Both the position numbers and the translations under genes were made by a program. A stretch of DNA of 12,815 nt from Verrucomicrobiota bacterium (lineage in GTDB: Bacteria > Verrucomicrobiota > Verrucomicrobiia > Chthoniobacterales > UBA10450). Under the pieces are notes generated by a model. The model had not been told where the DNA came from. It made no database searches and saw only the letters and a list, made by a program, of their open reading frames with translations. Every line of letters starts with the position of its first letter. The stretch's first letter is position 1. Shown piece by piece: positions 5,622 through 12,797 of this stretch. The stretch spans positions 1 to 12,815 of the forward strand of contig QHPM01000111.1 of the NCBI GenBank assembly GCA_003219095.1, in the 5' to 3' direction.

Positions 5622-6467
5622 ATGCCGCAGCACAGCCTGACTGGGAATATTCAACGCCACCGTCAATTTCCTTCGCGTACCCTCGGAAACCGCCGCGATA
5701 TTCTGGTTTATTTGCCGCCAGGATACCGGCGCTTACTTCGACGCCGTTATCCCGTGCTCTATTTGCAAGATGGGCAAAACCTTTTCGACGCCGCGACTGC
5801 CTTCGCCGGCGTGGAATGGGGCGTCGATGAAACCGCACAGCGGTTGATTCGCCGCAAACTCATCGAGCCGATCATTATTGTGGCGATTGCGAATACCGGC
5901 CCGGACCGCATTCACGAATACGCCCCGACGCGTGGCATCATCGACAGCAAAGCGAAACGGAAAAAGCGTAGCCGCGGCCTGGCCCGGAAGTACGGGAAAT
6001 TTTTGATCCAGGAATTAAAGCCATTGATCGATTCGAAATATCGGACAAAGCCGGAAGCCGAATTTACCGGCCTTGGCGGGGCATCGCTCGGTGGTCTCCT
6101 CGTGATGACGCTTGGGCTTTGGTTTCCAAATGTCTTCTCGCGCCTGGCGGTAATGTCGCCGTCGGTTTGGTGGGACGATGAAGTGATCGTAAGGGGAGTG
6201 CAGGCGTTAGATAAAAAACTTCCCCTCAGGATCTGGCTCGATATTGGCACGGCCGAACCGGGCTGGGAGCGAGCACGCAATTTATGCGCAGCCCTAGTCG
6301 AGCGGGGCTGGAATTTGCACGACGATCTTGAATATCACGAAATCGAAGGGGCTGATCACAGTGAAGCGGCTTGGGGCGCGCGGGTCGATCCAATGTTGCG
6401 CTTTCTTTATCCCCCGCCTGCGCCGAAGCCGGCTATCCATCGCTTGGCCTTAGCGAATGCCGTTTGA
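5622..6467 (+). CDS. Alpha/beta-hydrolase esterase (Esterase D / enterochelin esterase-like)
   Basis: This 281-residue serine hydrolase of the PF00756 type has no evident signal peptide in the chosen form. Family landmarks are the early strands RRDILVYLPPGYRR (24-37) and YPVLYLQDGQNLFD (43-56), and ALANTGPDR-like loop AIANTGPDRIHEY (88-100). The nucleophile elbow GGASLGG has S155, the probable acid is near D207/E212 (LDIGTAE), and the catalytic histidine is H246 (EGADHSEAAW). The frame is open back to 5544, but those residues are encoded by repeat DNA, so I chose ATG at 5622, which has AAGG just before it. It is divergent from the esterase/ATP-grasp pair and may act in the same pathway. Related proteins hydrolyse siderophore, acyl or feruloyl esters; nothing here picks one. 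Confidence 0.87.
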   Translation: MPQHSLTGNIQRHRQFPSRTLGNRRDILVYLPPGYRRLLRRRYPVLYLQDGQNLFDAATAFAGVEWGVDETAQRLIRRKLIEPIIIVAIANTGPDRIHEYAPTRGIIDSKAKRKKRSRGLARKYGKFLIQELKPLIDSKYRTKPEAEFTGLGGASLGGLLVMTLGLWFPNVFSRLAVMSPSVWWDDEVIVRGVQALDKKLPLRIWLDIGTAEPGWERARNLCAALVERGWNLHDDLEYHEIEGADHSEAAWGARVDPMLRFLYPPPAPKPAIHRLALANAV

Positions 6468-6497
6468 TTATGCGCATTCAGGTGGTGCAGCGCGGGC

Positions 6498-6616
6498 GTC
6501 ATCCGGAGACCCGAAAGTCTCGGGGCGAGGGACCTCTCAAACGCGGATTGCTGATACGAGTTTAGTGACGTGTGACCGACTGTGAGGTCCCCCGCGTCTT
6601 TGCCGCTGAGGATGAC
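6498..6616. repeat. 119-bp imperfect palindrome between convergent genes
   Basis: GTCATCC at 6498-6504 pairs with GGATGAC at 6610-6616. Further in, GCGAGGGACCTCTCA (6525-6539) pairs with TGTGAGGTCCCCCGC (6581-6595), matching at 13 of 15 positions. The element fills most of the gap between the plus-strand esterase and the minus-strand secreted-protein gene. It carries no gene. It has the look of a non-autonomous dispersed element and could also stop transcription from both sides, though no T-run follows. Confidence 0.65.
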
Positions 6617-6649
6617 ATCGCGTTACTGCGGGCGTTCGACTAGGTCCCT

Positions 6650-7429
6650 TTACTGCAAAGGCATGCCGTAAATCTGGTAAACGCGAAGGCGCCCTCCGAC
6701 AAAGTCCCAGTCTTTCTGGTATTCAAACGAGCGTTCGCGTTGCGACCACGAGAGTTGGCGCGGCCCTTCCGGATGATTTGGATCGTAAACGAGGTAGTGA
6801 TCAACCTCCGCTGAGCCCGCTTCTTTCGCATAAACAAGAACGGCGTGATTAATCCGCATATGCGGGAGGGTGGTGAGGAAAGCGACGAATAAATCACCGC
6901 GACCTAGAATGGTGTTAAGTTTTTGGTGGGTCTTTTCCTGATAGCCGATCCCCGGTTCAAAAAATGTCCGGGCGTTCCCCAAGCGCCAGTAGGTCGGCCA
7001 GCCGTAACCGATATTTCGCTGCACGATAAAGCCCCGGTCCGTGCTCATCTGACGAAAGTTTGAATAGCCGGGGAAAACAATACGCTCGTCCTGCGGCAAC
7101 GTGTCGCGCCAGGCCGCGCGACGAGTGACCTGGCGAATTCGTTTCGCCAAATCCTGATCATTCAAAGGCGGTGCATGTGGATCGAAACGGGCAAACTTTT
7201 TGAATTGCATGGTGGTGCGGCAAAGAACGAAGCATCGGCGGGTGTAGCGTTTCTGCTTCGCCGACTCGCCGCGACGGACGCGGGCGATGCCGTTTTGGTA
7301 TTCGAACACGGTCATGTTCGCGAATCCGACGGTATCCTGGTCCAAATGAAGCGACGGGGTGGAGGCGTTGGCTGAAATGAGAGAAAGGCCCAGAAACGAA
7401 ATTTTCGCCAAGCCAAGTCTGCCCTTCAT
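6650..7429 (-). CDS. Secreted protein of unknown function, possibly papain/C39-like
   Basis: I do not recognise a named family with certainty. The 259-residue product begins MKGRLGLAKISFLGLSLISANA, a short signal peptide with probable cleavage after about residue 20-22, so export is likely. The start at 7429 is chosen for this; the frame is open further upstream inside accA. Conserved-looking blocks are RRCFVLCRTTMQFKKFARFD (65-83), PTYWRLGNARTFFEPGIGY (145-163) and, near the end, INHAVLVY (193-200) with YLVYDPNHP (212-220). A cysteine (C66 or C70), H195 and D216/N218 fall in the order of a papain-like triad, and the NHAVLVY...YDPN pattern recalls C39-like peptidases; this is only a hypothesis. 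It is the last gene of the accA cluster, starting 25 bases after accA, so it is probably co-transcribed. Confidence 0.72.
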   Translation of the reverse strand: MKGRLGLAKISFLGLSLISANASTPSLHLDQDTVGFANMTVFEYQNGIARVRRGESAKQKRYTRRCFVLCRTTMQFKKFARFDPHAPPLNDQDLAKRIRQVTRRAAWRDTLPQDERIVFPGYSNFRQMSTDRGFIVQRNIGYGWPTYWRLGNARTFFEPGIGYQEKTHQKLNTILGRGDLFVAFLTTLPHMRINHAVLVYAKEAGSAEVDHYLVYDPNHPEGPRQLSWSQRERSFEYQKDWDFVGGRLRVYQIYGMPLQ

Positions 7430-7454
7430 GTTCCAGGTAGCGAGAACGGCTCGA

Positions 7455-8441
7455 TCAGCCGGTGGCGCCATTGCCCTTTGGCGGCTCGGCAAAATTGCCG
7501 AGGCGACGGAATTTCGCGTAACGCTTTTTTAGCAGCTGATCCATCGGCGTTTTGAGCAGGCGCTTAAGATTCGATCGCAACGCTCCGCCGAGGATTTGTG
7601 CGGCTTTCTCATGGTTGCGGTGCGCGCCGCCATTTGGTTCCGGAACAATTTCATCGACGACGCTGAGTTTCATCAAATCGTGCGCCGTCAGTTTGAGTGC
7701 CTCGGCCGCCTCGGCGGCGTGTCGTCGATCTTTCCACAAAATGGCGGAGCAGGCTTCGGGGCTGATGACGGAATAGTAGGCATTTTCCAAGATCATCACG
7801 TGATCGGCCACACCGATGCCGAGGGCGCCGCCCGAGCCGCCTTCGCCGATAACGGCGGCGAGAATGGGGACCCGCAGATTCATCATTTCACGTAGGTTGA
7901 CCGCGATCGCTTCGGCGATGTGGCGTTCTTCCGAACCGATGCCGGGATACGCGCCGGGCGTATCGATCAGCGAAATCACCGGCAGATTAAATTTTTCGGC
8001 GAGCTGCATCAGGCGCAGCGCCTTGCGATAACCTTCCGGATGGGCGCACCCGAAATTCCGCATCACGTTTTCCCTGGTGTTGCGGCCTTTCTGATTCGTG
8101 ATCACGATGCAACGTTGCTCGCCCAGCATCGCGATTCCGCACGGCATGGCCTTGTCGTCGCCAAACAAACGGTCGCCGTGCAACTCGTTCCAATTCGTGA
8201 AACAACGCTCGACGTAATCGAGTGCGAAAGGCCGCTGGGTGTGCCGCGCGATCTGCACTCGCTGCCAGGCACTGAGATTTCCGTAAATTTCCCGACGCGT
8301 CGTTTCGATCTTCGCTTCCATTGCCTCGACTTCGGCATCGAAATCGAGCGCATGTTCGTCGGAATGATCGCGGATTTCCTGCAAACGGCGTTGCAGTTCC
8401 ACAATCGGTTTCTCGAAGTCGAGCGGTTGTGCCTCCTTCAT
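7455..8441 (-). CDS. accA: Acetyl-CoA carboxylase carboxyltransferase, alpha subunit
   Basis: AccA pairs with AccD to transfer the carboxyl group from carboxybiotin to acetyl-CoA, making malonyl-CoA for fatty-acid synthesis in the cytoplasm. The 328-residue product is close to the usual ~320. It starts MKEAQPLDFEKPIVELQRRL with the typical N-terminal helical region. Family motifs are RPFALDYVE (70-78), GDRLFGDD (89-96), LIDTPGAYPGIGSEER (158-173), the oxyanion-loop region GEGGSGGALGIG (199-210) and SPEACSAILW (227-236). The start at 8441 is supported by GGAG six bases upstream, which overlaps the stop of the preceding gene (TAA, one base, ATG), so translation is probably coupled. accD is not in the window, as is common when the subunits are encoded apart. 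Confidence 0.97.
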   Translation of the reverse strand: MKEAQPLDFEKPIVELQRRLQEIRDHSDEHALDFDAEVEAMEAKIETTRREIYGNLSAWQRVQIARHTQRPFALDYVERCFTNWNELHGDRLFGDDKAMPCGIAMLGEQRCIVITNQKGRNTRENVMRNFGCAHPEGYRKALRLMQLAEKFNLPVISLIDTPGAYPGIGSEERHIAEAIAVNLREMMNLRVPILAAVIGEGGSGGALGIGVADHVMILENAYYSVISPEACSAILWKDRRHAAEAAEALKLTAHDLMKLSVVDEIVPEPNGGAHRNHEKAAQILGGALRSNLKRLLKTPMDQLLKKRYAKFRRLGNFAEPPKGNGATG

Positions 8442-8442
8442 G

Positions 8443-9282
8443 TTACTCCGTAATGGTGACAGGGGTCTTGCCGTTGACAAGGCTGCTCAATTCTTCGGCC
8501 TCGCTGGCGGAAATGCCAAGCCCAAGTGGCGGGGGCGGCTGATCGGAACTCGGGTGGGACGAGTCCGGGATGGCGTAGATGGTGTAGCCGGCGTTGGCCA
8601 GACGAATCCAGCGCGTGCTCGTCTGGTATTCACGGGTGCCGAAACCGACGCGTTTGCCATTTTTCCAAGCCAAAATCTCAGCCACCTTGGAGTTGATGCG
8701 CGCGGGCTGCTTCGGCGGCAGTTTCAACTCCTGGACATGATATTGCTTGAAAAACTGCCCGTGATTGATGAGTGCAATAATTTTCTGTTTCGTCTGAATG
8801 AACATCGAGAAATCCGGATTGGAAATGAGTAATCGTTCGCCGATGTGCAACATCGTGCCGCTCATATTGTTGGTGCGCATGATCAGCTCCGGCGTCGATT
8901 TCATCTTTTGCGCGACCCGCGCAATGACGTCGCCTTTCTTCACGATGTATTCCTGTTTTTCGGGCGAAGGTACGGGCGAGAATAGTATATCAATGTTTAT
9001 GGCGCCGAGCAGGTCCTTCGCTTCCTCGAAGTGCTGGCCACCGGGATATTTCTGGATGAAGGCGAAGAGGGCGTTGCGCGCCTCGACCAATTTGCCTTCC
9101 TGCCTTAATTTCGCTGCTTCTTGAAATTCCGGCAGGCTCAGGTCGGGCACAGGCGTTGAAGGAATCTCGCCCCGTTGCTCCTTTTGGACCGCGATCTCCT
9201 GTTTGAACAGAATGTTGTAGCTGAAGTAGGCGGCGCCGCCAAAAATCGCGAGCGCCAGTAACAATGCGAAGAGCCACTTCAT
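8443..9282 (-). CDS. Membrane-anchored LysM protein with degenerate L,D-transpeptidase-like domain
   Basis: This 279-residue envelope protein has an N-terminal membrane anchor (about residues 3-24), a helical TPR-like stretch (50-96: EFQEAAKLRQEGKLVEARNA) and a LysM peptidoglycan-binding domain (111-155, EYIVKKGDVIARVAQKM...IGERLLISN). The C-terminal ~120 residues (160-279) follow the strand pattern of YkuD L,D-transpeptidases and end ASEAEELSSLVNGKTPVTI, matching their usual closing segment. However, the place of the catalytic SxGCIR motif reads PPLGLGIS (251-258) and the HG motif is replaced by IYAIPD, so no active cysteine is present. It probably binds peptidoglycan without cross-linking it. 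The gene abuts accA with one base between stop and start, and starts 63 bases after the DUF2007-like gene. Domain calls for the tail are by eye. Confidence 0.82.
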   Translation of the reverse strand: MKWLFALLLALAIFGGAAYFSYNILFKQEIAVQKEQRGEIPSTPVPDLSLPEFQEAAKLRQEGKLVEARNALFAFIQKYPGGQHFEEAKDLLGAINIDILFSPVPSPEKQEYIVKKGDVIARVAQKMKSTPELIMRTNNMSGTMLHIGERLLISNPDFSMFIQTKQKIIALINHGQFFKQYHVQELKLPPKQPARINSKVAEILAWKNGKRVGFGTREYQTSTRWIRLANAGYTIYAIPDSSHPSSDQPPPPLGLGISASEAEELSSLVNGKTPVTITE

Positions 9283-9345
9283 GCGAACGAATTTGGCAGC
9301 CTCATCACATCATCGCGATTCAATGCAGGTCGCGTCCTGCCGGAG

Positions 9346-9840
9346 TCACTCTTTTCGCGACGGATCGGCGCCAGGGAAAATCATGTGCCAGAGGCGCGAA
9401 ATTTGCCCTTCGCTTTCGTTGGTCCAGGTAAAGTGGCAATTGTGGCAATAGAATCCTTTCGGGAAAATCTTAAGAGCAAAGAGGATGCTCGCGATCGCCG
9501 GAGTAAGAAATTTCCGGGTCATTTGCGGATATTCGATATTGGAAGATTCGCATTGCGGGCAGCGCAGGGCGGCTCCGATGTCGGGATCAGAGACTTCCCA
9601 TTCCCGCATCAATTCGTGCGCTTTCCCGAAGTCATTTTCGTTCACTTTCACTTTCACGTTTGCCTGCGGCTTCGCCATGAAAGCGACTCGTTGCAGATGA
9701 CTATCGCCGATGATGTCGGCGCCGATCCCTGCTTGTCCGAGCCGGTCGCGCAAATGTTTCGCTTTCGATTGCTCATTGAAGGTTCCGATCGTGACCATGG
9801 TTTTGGAAGCGGTCTGGCCGCGTTCTTGAGCAAACAACAT
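9346..9840 (-). CDS. DUF2007-like protein with C-terminal zinc ribbon
   Basis: This product of up to 164 residues is of unknown function. The N-terminal half (MVTIGTFNEQSKAKHLRDRL...AGIGADIIG, then VKVKVNENDFGKAHELM) matches the pattern of the DUF2007 'putative signal transducing protein' fold, a small ferredoxin-like domain. The C-terminal half has two CxxC knuckles, C94-P-Q-C97 and C132-H-N-C135, forming a likely zinc ribbon. A hydrophobic stretch lies between them (TPAIASILFALKIF, 113-126) that could touch a membrane. The ATG at 9840 follows the upstream stop directly (TGAATG), which suggests coupling; the ATG at 9798 (MVTIGTF) fits the domain start better and would give 150 residues. The function in this cluster is unknown. 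Confidence 0.78.
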   Translation of the reverse strand: MLFAQERGQTASKTMVTIGTFNEQSKAKHLRDRLGQAGIGADIIGDSHLQRVAFMAKPQANVKVKVNENDFGKAHELMREWEVSDPDIGAALRCPQCESSNIEYPQMTRKFLTPAIASILFALKIFPKGFYCHNCHFTWTNESEGQISRLWHMIFPGADPSRKE

Positions 9841-10287
9841 TCAGCGCGGCTGTGCAAGACTGGGCGGCGGGAACCATTGATAAAGCATTAAGTAAACGAG
9901 CACGCCGGTGACGGAAACGTAAAGCCAGATCGGCATGGTCCATTTTGCGATCCGGCGATGTTTGTCCCAGCGGCGCTGGAAGACCGGCACAAGGGTGAGA
10001 ATGACCAGTGGAAGAGTGATGAAGGCGAGTAAAACGTGCGTCGCCAGCATTGGAAAATAAATCGCCGCCACCCACCCAGCAAAGCCGGAGGATTTCTCGC
10101 CGACATGGACGTGATAAGTGATGTAGCCAACGAGAAAGAAGGTGGAGGAAATGACTGCCGTGATCATGCAGACGACGTGGCGCTGCCAAAAATTCCGCCG
10201 GATGAAATACCAGCCGGCGGAGATGAAAATGGTGCTGACAAGATTGAGCGTGGCGTTGATTGCCGGTAAGTCGGAGATGGAAAACAT
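9841..10287 (-). CDS. DUF420 integral membrane protein (CtaM/YozB-like)
   Basis: This 148-residue protein has four predicted membrane helices (about 8-28, 37-58, 74-100 and 117-137). It matches DUF420: LPAINATLNLVS at the start, FWQRHVVCM (33-41), YHVHVG (58-63), YFPMLATHVLLAFI (77-90), KHRRIAKWTMPIWLYVSVTGVLVYLMLY (109-136). Conserved histidines H37, H59, H84 and H110 are present. Family members such as Staphylococcus CtaM are needed to mature haem A-containing cytochrome c oxidase, so a role in respiratory oxidase assembly is likely but unproven here; no oxidase genes are in the window. It is the first gene of the minus-strand cluster leading to accA, and its promoter should lie in the repeat-bearing gap 10288-10406. 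Confidence 0.9.
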   Translation of the reverse strand: MFSISDLPAINATLNLVSTIFISAGWYFIRRNFWQRHVVCMITAVISSTFFLVGYITYHVHVGEKSSGFAGWVAAIYFPMLATHVLLAFITLPLVILTLVPVFQRRWDKHRRIAKWTMPIWLYVSVTGVLVYLMLYQWFPPPSLAQPR

Positions 10288-10301
10288 TTGCTTCGCAAAA
10301 A

Positions 10302-10397
10302 GTTAAATCGTTGAAACGTTAAATCGTGAAACGCGAGCCAATCATGCTGAGTTGCCAAATTAACGTTTTAACAATTTAACGGTTAACCTTTTTAACG
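10302..10397. repeat. Inverted arrays of degenerate 8-bp repeats in a divergent promoter region
   Basis: The left array reads GTTAAATC, GTTGAAAC, GTTAAATC, GTGAAAC (10302-10332). The right array reads AATTAACG, TTTTAACA, ATTTAACG (10358-10381), then GTTAACC and TTTTTAACG (to 10397). The 21 bases at 10302-10322 are the inverted complement of 10360-10380 with 19 matches. The 25-base centre holds nothing recognisable. The element fills most of the gap between the DUF420 and AsmA-like genes. Confidence 0.72.
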
Positions 10398-10406
10398 AAA
10401 GCTGCC

Positions 10407-12797
10407 ATGCCCGCCCTTCTCGAGCCGCCGCAAGAATCTTTCGCTTCTGCGACGGATCGATCGCGCACCCTCGCGCGACGCTTTCTCGTCAGCACGGCGC
10501 GGTTTCTGGTTGTTCTGGCGCTGGGAGCCATGGCCGGCGGTGGCTGGTATCTGGCCAAGAAAGGATTCGGGCGAAAGTGGCGCGGTCTGGTGGTGGAGGA
10601 ATTGCACAAGCACGGCGTGGAAGCTTCTGTCCGCCGGCTGACGCTCGACCCCTTCCGCGGTTTGGTCGCGCAAGATGTCCGTATTTTCGATCGCAAAAAT
10701 CGCGAGAACACCATCGCGGAGCTCAGTCGCATTTCGCTGGACGTGAACTACGCCGCGTTACTGCAGCGCCAGCCCTTCTTGAACGCAGTCGATATTCGGA
10801 ATGCCCAGGTCACGTTGCCCTTGCCCGAAGGAGCCGACCCAAAACTCCCGCACGCCCAAATCAAAAATTTGCATGCCCACATTTATTTTCCGCCGGAACA
10901 AATCTACGTCAGTCAGGCGGACGGAATCTTCTGCGACATACGCATTTCGGCGACCGGGCAACTGATTAAGCGCAACGATTACAAACCGTCGAAGGAAGTA
11001 ACACCTGAAGAATGGCAGACGCGACTGACAATCTTGCAGCGTGTGGTGAACGAGCTGAACCAGTTCAATTTTTCCGAACGCCCGCGTTTGCAGGTCAAAT
11101 TCAGTGGCGATGTCGCGCAACTAGAGAATGCACGAGTGGAAGGAACGCTTCAGACCGGCCCATGGCAGCGCGGCAATTATCTGGCGCGAAGACTGGCGAT
11201 GACAGGCGAGTTCGCCGATCAAACATTGAGCATCAGGCAATGCGAATTGCAGGATGACCTGGGCGGATTCACCGCCAGCGCAATTTGGCGGCGACCCACG
11301 GATGAGCTTCAGTTTCAGGCACGCAGCAGTCTGAATCTGCGCGCGCTGCTGGAAAGCGTCGGGCTCTCGCACCTTGTTTCCGACATCAGTTTTCTGGCGC
11401 CGCCACGTTTGGAGATTTCGGGAACGGCCAAATTGGGCCAGGACCAGCGCCGCTGGCAGGCCATTGGCCACGCCGTGTTGGATCGGTTTGCTTACAAAGG
11501 AATTCCGTTTCTGAGTGCGAATGCTGAGTTTTCCTGGGACGGCGAGCGGACAATGGTGCGCGACATTCATGTGCGGCATCAAAGCGGCGAGTTAGTGGGG
11601 CGATTACTTGACGCGCCGAATGATTTTCGGATCGATCTCGCCAGTACGATTGACGCCAACGCGCTTCGTTCTCTAGCACCAGCCGACATGCGCGAATTCG
11701 TGAAGGATTGGGATTGGCCGCATGCCTCTAATGTTCAGCTGACCATTCGCGGGCCGAGCGCTGCTGCCGCGACTTGGAAAGGCGATGGCACTTTGCAATT
11801 GGAGCGCGGTCGTTTCCGCACCATTGGTTTCAATAGCGCTTCCGCCATCGTTCATTTTGGGGATGGCGCCATCACCTATGAGAATTTTCGAGTGGCGCGC
11901 GACGAAGGCGTTGCCACCGGCACATTCGTCTACGATTTCGCGCATCACGAGACACGCCTGTCGAATGTCGTTTCGGGGTTGCGACCGACGGAGGCAATTT
12001 ACTGGATCGATCCGAAGCTGCTGAAGGTCGTTACGCCCTACAAGTTTCAAAAGCCGCCTACGATTGCCAGCAGCGGGGTTTATCAATTTCGTGGCGGCAA
12101 AAACACGCGGCTCGAAATCAATGTCGATTCACCAAGTGGGATGGATTACGTTTTTCTGGATAAAACGCTGCCATTCGACCGCATCAATGCGAAGTTGCTC
12201 CTGACCGATGATCGGCTGCAAATCTCCGAATTAAACGGCACGATTTTTTCCGGCAGCGTCCGAGGCGGTGCTGACATTTCTCTCGCGAAAAACGACCAGC
12301 GCTATCGGGCGACAATGACAGTCGATCACGTCGATTTTCCAAAACTGACCGATCTCTATTTCAAATACAAAACCGCAGTCGGATTAATGAACGGTCACTA
12401 CGAATGGACGGGGACCGGGAGCGACGCGCGAACGATGAACGGCAAGGGCGAGGTGGAAGTCCGCAATGGCGATGTCTTTGCCATCCCGCTCTTTGGCCCG
12501 CTTTCGGACATACTCAACAAGATTATGCCGGGTGTAGGTTATCGCGTAGCGCGAAAAGCGAAGATGTCGTTCGCCATCAAAGATGGCGTGGTCCGCACCT
12601 CCGATTTTCACGTGGATGGCGGCGCCTTTGGCATGGTGGGACAGGGCAACGCCCGTTTTCTCGATGACAAAATCGATTTCGACGTCCGCATTGACGCCAG
12701 CGGAGCCGGCTTCGTTCTAACTCCGCTCTATAAATTTTTCGAATACAAAGCCGAAGGCAGCCTGAAAAAGCCGGATTGGCATCCCAAGATCTTTTGA
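10407..12797 (+). CDS. AsmA-like membrane-anchored envelope protein
   Basis: This 796-residue protein has a cytoplasmic N-tail, one membrane helix (about residues 28-50, LVSTARFLVVLALGAMAGGG) and a long beta-rich periplasmic part. It follows the AsmA/TamB/YhdP superfamily pattern, thought to form hydrophobic grooves that bridge inner and outer membranes and carry phospholipids. The section after the helix (residues 69-140: LTLDPFRGLVAQDVRIFD, ISLDVNYAALLQRQPFLNAV) is the usual AsmA start. The C-terminal block GDVFAIPLFGPLSDILNKI followed by KMSFAIKDGVVRTSDFHVDG and QGNARFLDDKIDFDVRID (about 687-770) is the AsmA-like C-terminal domain. The start is ATG at 10407, with only a weak purine stretch (AACGAAAG) upstream. 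It is transcribed away from the DUF420/accA cluster. The lipid cargo and partners are unknown. Length and domain order appear complete. Confidence 0.9.
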   Translation: MPALLEPPQESFASATDRSRTLARRFLVSTARFLVVLALGAMAGGGWYLAKKGFGRKWRGLVVEELHKHGVEASVRRLTLDPFRGLVAQDVRIFDRKNRENTIAELSRISLDVNYAALLQRQPFLNAVDIRNAQVTLPLPEGADPKLPHAQIKNLHAHIYFPPEQIYVSQADGIFCDIRISATGQLIKRNDYKPSKEVTPEEWQTRLTILQRVVNELNQFNFSERPRLQVKFSGDVAQLENARVEGTLQTGPWQRGNYLARRLAMTGEFADQTLSIRQCELQDDLGGFTASAIWRRPTDELQFQARSSLNLRALLESVGLSHLVSDISFLAPPRLEISGTAKLGQDQRRWQAIGHAVLDRFAYKGIPFLSANAEFSWDGERTMVRDIHVRHQSGELVGRLLDAPNDFRIDLASTIDANALRSLAPADMREFVKDWDWPHASNVQLTIRGPSAAAATWKGDGTLQLERGRFRTIGFNSASAIVHFGDGAITYENFRVARDEGVATGTFVYDFAHHETRLSNVVSGLRPTEAIYWIDPKLLKVVTPYKFQKPPTIASSGVYQFRGGKNTRLEINVDSPSGMDYVFLDKTLPFDRINAKLLLTDDRLQISELNGTIFSGSVRGGADISLAKNDQRYRATMTVDHVDFPKLTDLYFKYKTAVGLMNGHYEWTGTGSDARTMNGKGEVEVRNGDVFAIPLFGPLSDILNKIMPGVGYRVARKAKMSFAIKDGVVRTSDFHVDGGAFGMVGQGNARFLDDKIDFDVRIDASGAGFVLTPLYKFFEYKAEGSLKKPDWHPKIF

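Noticed and set aside
10302..10397. Possible small CRISPR-like array
   Set aside because: The units are 7-8 bp, degenerate and contiguous without spacers, and no cas gene is present.
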